Source: Acidobacteriota bacterium (GTDB lineage Bacteria > Acidobacteriota > Polarisedimenticolia > J045). Taken from it: a stretch of 8,427 nucleotides of DNA. The stretch lies in contig JALTMS010000026.1 of NCBI GenBank assembly GCA_027001345.1, positions 1 to 8,427 of the forward strand, in the 5' to 3' direction. The translations under genes and the position numbers were made by a program. Positions 1-5,627 of this stretch are shown here, piece after piece (position 1 is the stretch's first letter; each line of letters starts with the position of its first letter). Below the pieces are notes generated by a model. The model saw only the letters and a program-made list of their open reading frames with translations, was not told the DNA's origin and did not search any database.

Positions 1-1
1 C

Positions 2-457
2 CTGTCCGACAGCGAGTCCCTCGAAGACCTCGCCGCGCGCGTCTACGGCCGCGCCGCGGTGGCCGGTCTCCTGCAGCGCGCGGGCCTGCCCACCGAAGGG
101 CCCGCCGAGGTCGAGGTGCCACTGGCGCGCACGGTCGAACTCGCCCGAGGGCAGAGCCTGGGAGCCCTGGCCCGACGATACGCGGGCAAGACCGATCGCT
201 GGAAGGTCCTCGCCGCCCTGAGCGGCATCACCGATCCGCGGCGCGCCCGACCGGGGCAGGAGATCGTGATTCCCGCGGTGTTGAAGGTGCGGGTGCGACG
301 GGGGGACAGTCTGTCGGCCTATGCCGCGATGGCCTGGGGAGACGCGGAAGGAGCGGCTCTGCTCGCCGGCTGGAACGGGATGCGCGCCGGGGCCTGGATC
401 CGCCAGGGAGAGTGGATCGAGGTTCCCATCGCCGGACCCTTCGCGGCGCAGGAGTGA
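2..457 (+). CDS. C-terminal part of a LysM-repeat protein (5' end outside window)
   Basis: The frame is open from base 2 to a TGA at 455-457, giving 151 visible residues; the start lies upstream of the window. The visible part reads as three consecutive LysM-like units: residues about 1-40 (degenerate, beginning SDSESLEDLAARVYG), 41-95 (RGQSLGALARRYAGKTDRW, ending RPGQEIVIP) and 96-147 (RRGDSLSAYAAMAWGD, then AGWNGM, ending QGEWIEVPI). The G-[DQ]-S-L opening, a helix, and an R-x-G-[QE]-x-[IW]-x-[IV]-P closing are the LysM signature. LysM modules bind N-acetylglucosamine-containing glycans, usually peptidoglycan, so a periplasmic or cell-wall-associated role is inferred. Whether a catalytic domain lies upstream cannot be seen. 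The gene converges on the ComFB-like gene with 21 bases between stops and no obvious terminator between them. The family call is fairly sure; the exact function is unknown. Confidence 0.8.
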   Translation: MSDSESLEDLAARVYGRAAVAGLLQRAGLPTEGPAEVEVPLARTVELARGQSLGALARRYAGKTDRWKVLAALSGITDPRRARPGQEIVIPAVLKVRVRRGDSLSAYAAMAWGDAEGAALLAGWNGMRAGAWIRQGEWIEVPIAGPFAAQE

Positions 458-478
458 TCGGCGCGGGCAGTGACGCCC

Positions 479-871
479 TCAGTGACGCCGGGGATTCTCC
501 ATCACCTTGAGGATCGCGTAGTCGAGGGCCTTGTCGAGGGCCTCGAGGATATCCGTCGGCGGTCCCTGATCGTCGAGGCGCGCGGCGAAGGAGGAGGCGC
601 TGTGGTAGTAGAGCGCCGGCACCCGGTTGAGCGCCAGGCAGTAGATGTCCTCGATCAGATCCTGGCTCTTGTCGATCTCGGGACAGCGCTCGAGCTTCTG
701 CTCGAGCATCCGGCAAGCCAGCACCTCGCCCGCGTTGCGAATGCGATCGAGGGAGATTCCGCAGACCTCGCGCATCTCGGGGGTCGAGGTCCCGAGGCTC
801 GGGTTGTCTTCCTCGTGTCGGTGGTCGTATCGGCCCTGAGTGAACAAGATCATCCTCCCGCGGGACGGCAT
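479..871 (-). CDS. ComFB-domain protein (late competence ComFB-like)
   Basis: This is a 130-residue soluble protein. The diagnostic stretch is IEDIYCLALNRVPALYYHS (about residues 73-91), followed by a helix and the C-terminal NPRRH. This matches the ComFB pattern of an ALNxLPxxY core and a terminal NPRH-type motif. Four cysteines (37, 53, 63, 78) are present; some ComFB proteins carry a cysteine cluster here. ComFB takes its name from the Bacillus comF operon, but most homologues occur without competence genes, and cyanobacterial members have been reported to bind cyclic dinucleotides. A regulatory or receptor role is therefore inferred, not shown. I chose the ATG at 871 because a GGAG lies 6 bases upstream of it. 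The internal ATG at 853 has a GGGAGG directly abutting it, which is too close to work well. The gene is divergent from the receiver gene and convergent with the LysM gene. Confidence 0.75.
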   Translation of the reverse strand: MPSRGRMILFTQGRYDHRHEEDNPSLGTSTPEMREVCGISLDRIRNAGEVLACRMLEQKLERCPEIDKSQDLIEDIYCLALNRVPALYYHSASSFAARLDDQGPPTDILEALDKALDYAILKVMENPRRH

Positions 872-916
872 CGCGCGCTCCGCCCTCTTCGAGACGTTGG
901 TTCCCCGGGGGTGCTG

Positions 917-922
917 CGTCAA
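917..922 (-). promoter_or_regulatory. Possible -35 element for the ComFB-like gene
   Basis: The minus strand reads TTGACG here, five of six matches to the sigma-70 -35 consensus, about 46 bases upstream of the ComFB-like start. Seventeen bases further on is only a weak -10 candidate, CAACGT. It is proposed as the ComFB-side half of the 107-base divergent control region and is uncertain. Confidence 0.3.
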
Positions 923-936
923 GTCGGAGCGGCGCG

Positions 937-942
937 TACAAT
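937..942 (+). promoter_or_regulatory. Candidate -10 element for the receiver gene
   Basis: TACAAT is a five-of-six match to the sigma-70 -10 box, in otherwise very GC-rich DNA, 36 bases upstream of the GTG start of the receiver gene. It is flanked by short inverted arms, GCGCG at 932-936 and CGCGC at 944-948. No convincing -35 box lies at 16-18 bases spacing, so it may be weak or activator-dependent. Confidence 0.4.
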
Positions 943-978
943 GCGCGCAGGGTCTGGGCCAAAGGGGTATGAAGAGCC

Positions 979-1371
979 GTGAAAGCGAAGGGGACCGCCA
1001 GCGGTCCGCAGATTCTCGTCGTCGATGACGAGCCCGCCGTGTTGCACGCCCTCGAACTGGTACTCGGCCACGCCGGGTACCGCTGCGTCGGCTGCGAGAG
1101 CGGCGGCCGTGCCCTGCAGATTCTCGATGGCCCCACCCCCCTCGATGCGGCGCTGGTCGATCTGGTGCTGCCGGACATCCCCGGCGAGCAGGTGCTCGCC
1201 GCCGTGCGCCGCCTGCGCCCCGGCCTGCCACTGATCGCCATCAGCGGCTTCGGCGGCGAGGCCGTCGAGCGCCAGCAGGATCTGGAAGTCGATGCCTTCC
1301 TGGCCAAACCCTTCGCGCCCAGCGCCCTGACCGCGTTGATCCGCGAGCACCTGGGCTGCCGGCAGACCTGA
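979..1371 (+). CDS. Stand-alone receiver-domain response regulator (CheY-like)
   Basis: The 130-residue protein consists of a single receiver domain. The acidic pair D16-D17 lies in QILVVDDEP, the predicted phospho-acceptor is D61 in ALVDLVLPDIPG, the switch serine is S89 in LIAISG, and the conserved lysine is K110 in FLAKPF. All key catalytic residues are present, so phosphotransfer is expected to work. There is no output domain: the sequence ends about 20 residues after K110. It would act by protein-protein contact or within a phosphorelay. No kinase is adjacent; the nearest is about 4.2 kb downstream and is already paired with its own regulator. The GTG start at 979 follows GAAGAG and, further out, AAAGGGG. 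An ATG at 969 is out of frame. It lies 31 bases upstream of the glycosyltransferase pair in the same direction, so co-transcription is possible. Confidence 0.88.
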   Translation: MKAKGTASGPQILVVDDEPAVLHALELVLGHAGYRCVGCESGGRALQILDGPTPLDAALVDLVLPDIPGEQVLAAVRRLRPGLPLIAISGFGGEAVERQQDLEVDAFLAKPFAPSALTALIREHLGCRQT

Positions 1372-1387
1372 TCGTCGCCAGCCCGTG

Positions 1388-1393
1388 TAGAAT
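1388..1393 (+). promoter_or_regulatory. Candidate -10 element close to the first glycosyltransferase start
   Basis: TAGAAT is a five-of-six match to the sigma-70 -10 consensus and ends only 9 bases before the ATG at 1403. Transcription starting about 7 bases downstream would give a nearly leaderless message, which fits the lack of a Shine-Dalgarno sequence at that ATG. No clear -35 box is seen. Confidence 0.45.
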
Positions 1394-1402
1394 CCGCGGG
1401 CG

Positions 1403-3088
1403 ATGAAAGCCGCCGATCCAGATACCTTCCCCCGCCGGGCGGTGCTGATCCTGGTCCTTCTGGCCGCCGTGCTCGGGGCGCTGGAGCTGGGCCGGCGGGA
1501 CCTGTGGGCCCCCGACGAGCCGAAGTACGCCCTGGTGGCCCGGGAAATGCTCGAAACCGGGCAGTTCCTCCGACCCCATGTCAACGGCGCACCCTATCCG
1601 GACAAGCCCCCGCTGCTCTTCTGGCTGATCGCCCTGGCCTCGTGGTTCACCGGCGGCGTGGGACAGCCCGCGGCGGTGCTGCCTTCGATTCTGGCCATGC
1701 TGCTGACCCTGTGGGCCACCGGCCGACTGGCCTTCCGCCTCGGCGGCCAGCGCGCCCCACCGGTGCTGGCGGTGGGGCTGCTGCTGGTGGCCTACCGCTT
1801 CATCTCCCAGGGCACCTTCGGCCAGATCGACATGCTGCTGACGGCATGTACCACATGGGCCTTTCTGCTGCTGGTCGAGGGCAGCGGCCTGCTCGAAGAC
1901 TTCCCTGTCGACCGGCGCCGGATCGCCGGCGCCTTCGCTCTGATGGGGCTGGGCATCCTGGCCAAGGGACCGGTGGCGCTGATCTGCCCGCTGGGCGGCT
2001 TTCTTGTCGGGGCGGCGCTGGCCGGCCGGCGGGACACCTGGCGCACGCTGCGCTGGCCGTGGGCCTGGCTGGCCATGCTGGCCGTGGTCGGCGCCTGGCT
2101 GATCCCCGCCGCCGTCGGCGCACTGACCGGCGGCCAGCAAGCCTGGCTGGAGAACATCCTCTTCCGCCAGACCGCCGTGCGCTATGCCGCCTCCTGGCAC
2201 CACCACCAGCCCCCCTGGTATTTCCTGATCGTTCCCTGGTTCGACTTCCTGCCCACCATCTTGCTCTTCCCCGCGGCGCTGGGATCCCTGCTGCGGGGCG
2301 ACGCGCGCGGCCGGATGGCTCCCCGCCTGCTGGCCGGCGCCTGCCTGTTCGTGCTGATCTTCTTCTCGATCCCCAGCGGCAAGCGCGGGCTGTACCTGAT
2401 GCCCCTCTACCCCTGGCTGGCCACCTGGCTGGCCATCGATCTGACCGACCGCCTCCAGCGGGGCGGCCGAGCACTGATCCCTCTGCGAGTGGCCGGAGGG
2501 CTGCTCGGCGCTGCATTCCTCGCCGCCGCCTTCTGGGCCCCCACCGGCCTGGACCAGGTGCAGCGGCGGCAGGGGATCGATCTGCCCTCGACGCCGATCC
2601 TTGCGGTGGTCGCCGGCCTCGCCCTGGCCCACCTGGCCCTTGCCATCCGCCCCGGCCGACAGACCCTGGTCGGCGCCTTCGGCGGCTGGCTGCTGTTCTA
2701 CGCGATGGTCTTCACCGTCATCCATCCGGCCTTCGACCCCCGCAAGTCCGCCCGTCCGCTGATCGCCGCGATTGACCAGCGAACCGTGGAGGGCGCCTCC
2801 GGGGGCATGGTCGATTTCCGCGCCCAGTTCGCCTTCTACGGCGGCCGGCTGCTCACCGCACAGCCCCGGGACGCGCAGGCGATGGAACGCATCGCTCGGC
2901 GCCTCGAGAGCGACGAGCCGTTCTGGGTCATCGTTCGCCGTCCCCAGGCCGAGATGCTGCTCTCGCGGATCGCGCCGGATCGCCGCCCCACGCTGATCGT
3001 CGAAAAAGGCGTCGGCGACAAGGATCTGGTGGTCTACGCCAACCAGGCCGCCCTGCGCCCGACCGATACGAAGGGAGGCGGGCCGTGA
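1403..3088 (+). CDS. ArnT/PMT-like (GT83-type) membrane glycosyltransferase, first copy
   Basis: This 561-residue polytopic membrane protein has roughly a dozen hydrophobic segments and a more polar C-terminal part (about 445-561). Family motifs in order are DEPKYA (38-43, the catalytic acidic pair of the first periplasmic loop in ArnT-like enzymes), DKPPLLFW (67-74), AKGP (187-190), HHHQPPWYF (266-274) and SGKRGLYLMPLYPW (325-338). Enzymes of this family move a sugar from a polyprenyl-phosphate donor to an acceptor on the periplasmic face of the inner membrane. In ArnT this is aminoarabinose onto lipid A; other members act on other glycolipids or proteins. Neither donor nor acceptor can be read here. 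The length is typical for the family. The ATG at 1403 lacks a Shine-Dalgarno site but has TAGAAT 9 bases upstream. Its end overlaps the next paralogue by 4 bases (GTGA), indicating an operon. Confidence 0.88.
   Translation: MKAADPDTFPRRAVLILVLLAAVLGALELGRRDLWAPDEPKYALVAREMLETGQFLRPHVNGAPYPDKPPLLFWLIALASWFTGGVGQPAAVLPSILAMLLTLWATGRLAFRLGGQRAPPVLAVGLLLVAYRFISQGTFGQIDMLLTACTTWAFLLLVEGSGLLEDFPVDRRRIAGAFALMGLGILAKGPVALICPLGGFLVGAALAGRRDTWRTLRWPWAWLAMLAVVGAWLIPAAVGALTGGQQAWLENILFRQTAVRYAASWHHHQPPWYFLIVPWFDFLPTILLFPAALGSLLRGDARGRMAPRLLAGACLFVLIFFSIPSGKRGLYLMPLYPWLATWLAIDLTDRLQRGGRALIPLRVAGGLLGAAFLAAAFWAPTGLDQVQRRQGIDLPSTPILAVVAGLALAHLALAIRPGRQTLVGAFGGWLLFYAMVFTVIHPAFDPRKSARPLIAAIDQRTVEGASGGMVDFRAQFAFYGGRLLTAQPRDAQAMERIARRLESDEPFWVIVRRPQAEMLLSRIAPDRRPTLIVEKGVGDKDLVVYANQAALRPTDTKGGGP
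3073..3078 (+). promoter_or_regulatory. Strong ribosome binding site inside the upstream glycosyltransferase gene
   Basis: GGGAGG lies within the last codons of the first glycosyltransferase, 6 bases before the GTG at 3085. It fixes that GTG as the start of the second copy and gives it its own initiation signal in addition to stop-start coupling. Confidence 0.75.
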
Positions 3089-4683
3089 CCTCCTCGGGGC
3101 GGGGCCTGATGCTCGCCCTGCTGACCCTGGCGATTCTCGGCCCTTCGATTCCGGGCCGGGAGTTGCTGCCCCCGGACGAGCCTCGTTTCGCCTCGATCGC
3201 CGACCAGATGGTCCGCGATGGGCAGTGGCTGCTGCCCCGCGACGCCGGGGCCCTCTACCTGGACAAGCCCCCCCTGCTGCTCTGGCTGCAAGCTGCGGCC
3301 ACCGCCGGCGCGGGACTCGGCCGGGAGATCGCCGCCCGCTGGGCCAGCCTCGCCGCATCGGTGGCCCTGACGCTGCTGGTCTACCAGGCGGGGCGGCGCT
3401 GGTTCGACGAGGCGACCGGCTTTCTCGCCGCCCTGATCCTCCCCACTTCTCTGCTGATGCTCGAGCGGGGCGCCTGGGGCTCGACCGACGCGCTACTGGC
3501 GCTGTGGATCTTCGCCACCCTCGCCGCCGCCGAGCGGGCCGAGCGGCGGCCTCGACTCGCACCGCTGATCGCCGGCCTGGCCCTGGGCCTGGGCGTCCTG
3601 ACCAAGGGACCGGTGGCCCTGTTGCTCGTCCTCCTGGCGGTGGCCGCCGGTCTGCCGCGGCGCAACCAGGGCCCATCCTGGCGCACGCTGACCGACCCCC
3701 TGTTTTTTCTCGGCCTGGGAGCGGTGGTGGTCCCCTGGGTGGTGGCCGTCGGCCAGCGCGCAGGCTGGGAGGTCTTCGCCCGGGCCGCCTGGCACCACAG
3801 CGGCGACCGTTTCCTCGAGTCGTGGGACAATCTCGAGCCCTGGTGGTATCACCTCGAAAACATCTTCACCGGCTTCTTTCCCTGGTCCCTCGCCGCCCTG
3901 GGGATGCTCTGGCCGGGTTTCGCCCGCCGCCACCTGGCCGATGGCCGCAGTCGCTGGCTGGCGCTGTGGCTACTGCTGGCAGTGGTCGTCTTCTCGCTGC
4001 CCGCGGGCAAGCGGGGGGTCTACCTGCTGCCCCTGTATCCGGCTCTGGCACTGCTCGCTGCACGCGCCCTGCCGGCCCTGGACCGGTGGGCACCGGGGCG
4101 ACGACTGGGTGCGGGCCTGCTGGTCGGCCTCGGGCTGCTGGCCCTGGGAGTGGGCCTGTGGATCCTCCTGCCCGCCGCCGGCTCCCCGCTGCCTCCGGCG
4201 GTGGCCTCCCTGCCCGCGGTGCATGCCGCCGCCGCCGGAGTGATGCTGACGCTGGCGCTGTGCCTGGGCCTCGGCGGTGCGGCCACGCTTTTCGGGAGGG
4301 CCCCCCTGTGGGCCGGTCCCCTGGCCTTCGGCCTGGCCACCGGAGCCCTCTGGCCGCTGCTGCTGACCCCCGCCGTCAACCAGGCCCAGGGCGCGCGGCG
4401 GCTGGGTCGGGAGATCACCCGGGTTCTGCCGGCCGGGGCCGAGGTGGGCATCACCCCCAACAAGCGCGATCTGGTCCGGCTCTACGCCCTGCCCGGAGCA
4501 CCACTGTTGGACGATCCCGCCGCGGTGGCCCGGTACCTGGCCGCCAACCCGCGGGCGATGGCCCTGGGCACCGCGGAGGAGCTGGGCCCGCCCCGCGCCT
4601 GGCCGCCGGGCACCCGTATCGCATGGTCCACCCGCCTGGGCCGGGACGACCTGTTGCTGGTGGGCCGACCCCCTGGCGACTGA
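3085..4683 (+). CDS. ArnT/PMT-like (GT83-type) membrane glycosyltransferase, second copy
   Basis: This 532-residue membrane protein is paralogous to the preceding gene. The same ordered motifs appear: DEPRFA (31-36), DKPPLLLW (60-67), TKGP (173-176), AWHHSGDRF (235-243), EPWWYHLENIF (251-261) and AGKRGVYLLPLYP (307-319). The acidic pair and the GKRG-Y-PLYP motif are intact, so both copies look catalytically competent. They have clearly diverged: this copy has SGDRF after the paired histidines where copy 1 has HQPPWYF, and the two C-terminal parts share little by eye. This suggests different donors or acceptors, or sequential action. Two coupled transferases could add two sugars or serve two acceptors; this is inference. 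The GTG start overlaps the upstream TGA and is preceded by GGGAGG. A short hairpin and T8 tract lie at its stop codon. Confidence 0.88.
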   Translation: MTSSGRGLMLALLTLAILGPSIPGRELLPPDEPRFASIADQMVRDGQWLLPRDAGALYLDKPPLLLWLQAAATAGAGLGREIAARWASLAASVALTLLVYQAGRRWFDEATGFLAALILPTSLLMLERGAWGSTDALLALWIFATLAAAERAERRPRLAPLIAGLALGLGVLTKGPVALLLVLLAVAAGLPRRNQGPSWRTLTDPLFFLGLGAVVVPWVVAVGQRAGWEVFARAAWHHSGDRFLESWDNLEPWWYHLENIFTGFFPWSLAALGMLWPGFARRHLADGRSRWLALWLLLAVVVFSLPAGKRGVYLLPLYPALALLAARALPALDRWAPGRRLGAGLLVGLGLLALGVGLWILLPAAGSPLPPAVASLPAVHAAAAGVMLTLALCLGLGGAATLFGRAPLWAGPLAFGLATGALWPLLLTPAVNQAQGARRLGREITRVLPAGAEVGITPNKRDLVRLYALPGAPLLDDPAAVARYLAANPRAMALGTAEELGPPRAWPPGTRIAWSTRLGRDDLLLVGRPPGD

Positions 4684-4695
4684 TCGCTTTTTTTT
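4676..4695 (+). terminator. Short-stem intrinsic terminator overlapping the stop codon
   Basis: GCGA (4676-4679) and TCGC (4684-4687) form a 4-bp stem around a 4-base loop containing the TGA of the second glycosyltransferase, followed by eight T residues (4688-4695). The T tract is strong but the stem is short, so termination may be partial. Confidence 0.45.
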
Positions 4696-4719
4696 CGCTG
4701 TAATAACCATTCTCGACTA

Positions 4720-4772
4720 CCCGCATTTGCCCGCTGGCTGTTATCTTTGTCTTCCACCGTTGACAATGCGGG
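4720..4772. repeat. 8-bp inverted repeat at the ompW-like promoter
   Basis: CCCGCATT at 4720-4727 is the exact reverse complement of AATGCGGG at 4765-4772, with 37 bases between. The downstream arm begins at the last base of the TTGACA -35 box and lies in the spacer, where an operator would affect transcription. It could be a pair of regulator half-sites, a DNA loop, or chance. Confidence 0.35.
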
Positions 4773-4789
4773 AGGCCGGTCACTAACGT
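4760..4789 (+). promoter_or_regulatory. Sigma-70-type promoter for the OmpW-like gene
   Basis: A perfect -35 hexamer, TTGACA (4760-4765), is followed after 18 bases by TAACGT (4784-4789), which keeps the first, second and last -10 positions. A transcript from near 4796 would have a leader of about 40 bases, containing AAGGAG before the start codon. The region from 4684 to 4838 is distinctly AT-richer than its surroundings, and I see no gene in it. Confidence 0.55.
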
Positions 4790-4838
4790 TGGGGTTGTGT
4801 GGCTCGGAAATAGCCGGAATCGGTAAGGAGATGGAGTG

Positions 4839-5519
4839 ATGCGCTCCCGGATGCGATGTGTGGTTCTTCTGGCAGTGGCCGTGGTGGCCGTCCTCGGGCT
4901 CGGTCCCGTACTGGCCAGCGGCGGAAACTGGAGTTTCGAAGCCCGGGCGATGTACGTCAACCCGGTCGGCGGCGATGGCACGATCAGCGGTCTGGCCCAC
5001 AGCACCAACGCGGACTTCCACGCGGTGCTCGTCCCGGAGCTGGTGGCAGGCTATCGGGTCAGCGATACCTTCACCGTCGACCTCGGCCTGTCGATCGCCA
5101 GCTTCGATGTACAGTTCGACATCAACACCGCCGGCCAGTTCGACGCCGGCGAAGCCGACATGACCATGGTGCAGGTCGCCGGCATCTGGGATGTCGCCCA
5201 GTGGGGCGAGACCTCCGTCCGCCTCGGTGTGGTCCTCGCCCAGGCCATGTTCGATGACCTCAACCTGAGCCAGGCCTCGGCCTCCGAGGGACTGCGCCGG
5301 GTGACCCTGGACGATGCGCTGCTCTATGGCGTGACCGTGCGTTTCGACACCCCCATCGGCGACAACGGCTGGTATTTCACTTCCAACCTGCGCTACCTGA
5401 TGGGTGGACCCGACATCGCCATCGAGCGCTACAGCGGTTCGACCTCTTCGGTGATCGGCAGCGGCTCGGCCGACCTCGATCCGCTGATCGTCTCGCTGGG
5501 CATCGGCTACCGGTACTGA
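4839..5519 (+). CDS. OmpW-family outer-membrane beta-barrel protein
   Basis: The 226-residue precursor has an N-terminal signal peptide: basic MRSRMR, a hydrophobic core to about residue 24, and a likely cut after VLA (residue 26). The mature part of about 200 residues is made of alternating-hydrophobicity strands such as WSFEARAMYV, HAVLVPELVAGYRV, FTVDLGLSIASF and GWYFTSNLRYLMG. It ends in DLDPLIVSLGIGYRY, with a terminal aromatic residue typical of barrel assembly signals and closely resembling the OmpW C-terminus. OmpW proteins are eight-stranded barrels proposed to pass small hydrophobic or charged solutes and are often stress-responsive. I prefer the ATG at 4839 (AAGGAG 8 bases upstream); a GTG at 4836 is in frame and also possible. 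The gene is monocistronic, with its own promoter and a strong terminator. The family call is likely; the substrate is unknown. Confidence 0.75.
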   Translation: MRSRMRCVVLLAVAVVAVLGLGPVLASGGNWSFEARAMYVNPVGGDGTISGLAHSTNADFHAVLVPELVAGYRVSDTFTVDLGLSIASFDVQFDINTAGQFDAGEADMTMVQVAGIWDVAQWGETSVRLGVVLAQAMFDDLNLSQASASEGLRRVTLDDALLYGVTVRFDTPIGDNGWYFTSNLRYLMGGPDIAIERYSGSTSSVIGSGSADLDPLIVSLGIGYRY

Positions 5520-5575
5520 CAAGTTCGGGCTTCGGGGTTCGACCCGGACCCCCTGCCGCGATTCACGTTCTGACT

Positions 5576-5606
5576 GGCGCTTCCCTGGCGGAAGCGCCCT
5601 TTTTTT
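5576..5606 (+). terminator. Strong intrinsic terminator after the OmpW-like gene
   Basis: A perfect 9-bp stem, GGCGCTTCC (5576-5584) with GGAAGCGCC (5590-5598), encloses the loop CTGGC and is followed by one C and seven T residues (5600-5606). It isolates the OmpW-like gene from the kinase gene, which begins about 20 bases later. Confidence 0.92.
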
Positions 5607-5614
5607 GCCCGTGG

Positions 5615-5620
5615 CATGCT
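5615..5620 (+). promoter_or_regulatory. Possible extended -10 element at the kinase gene
   Basis: TGG precedes CATGCT, giving a TGn extended -10 with three of six hexamer matches. It ends 7 bases before the ATG at 5628. Because the strong terminator directly upstream blocks read-through, a promoter must lie in this narrow gap or read-through must occur; this is the best candidate but a weak one. Confidence 0.25.
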
Positions 5621-5627
5621 TGGGCTC

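Noticed and set aside
470..982. Plus-strand open frame opposite the ComFB-like gene
   Set aside because: The minus-strand frame has the conserved ComFB core and a good ribosome binding site; the plus-strand product resembles nothing and would collide with the receiver gene start.
872..1231. N-terminal extension of the ComFB-like frame up to an ATG at 1231
   Set aside because: The extension is an R/G-rich antisense shadow of the receiver domain, and the ATG at 871 has a well-placed GGAG.
1241..3676. Very long open frame (811 codons) on the minus strand across the receiver and both glycosyltransferase genes
   Set aside because: Its translation is low-complexity, rich in G, Q, R and P, with no recognisable domain, while the plus strand encodes well-conserved proteins. 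Long antisense frames are expected in high-GC DNA with strong third-position GC bias.
3225..4703. 492-codon plus-strand frame inside the second glycosyltransferase
   Set aside because: It is an R/G/P/A-rich frame-shifted shadow of the conserved membrane protein, without membrane segments or motifs.
4684..4838. Possible small RNA or short peptide in the AT-rich intergenic region
   Set aside because: The only short frame near the start (ATG GAG TGA at 4831) is two codons long, and the TTGACA promoter is explained by the OmpW-like gene. No independent terminator follows.
4482..5522. 346-codon minus-strand frame opposite the OmpW-like gene
   Set aside because: The plus-strand product has a signal peptide, barrel strands and OmpW-like C-terminus, plus its own promoter and terminator. 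The antisense translation shows no domain that I recognise.
5525..5560. tRNA-like T-arm (GGGGTTCGACCC) after the OmpW-like gene
   Set aside because: The stem does not pair as a T-arm should, and no anticodon arm, D-arm or acceptor stem can be found around it.
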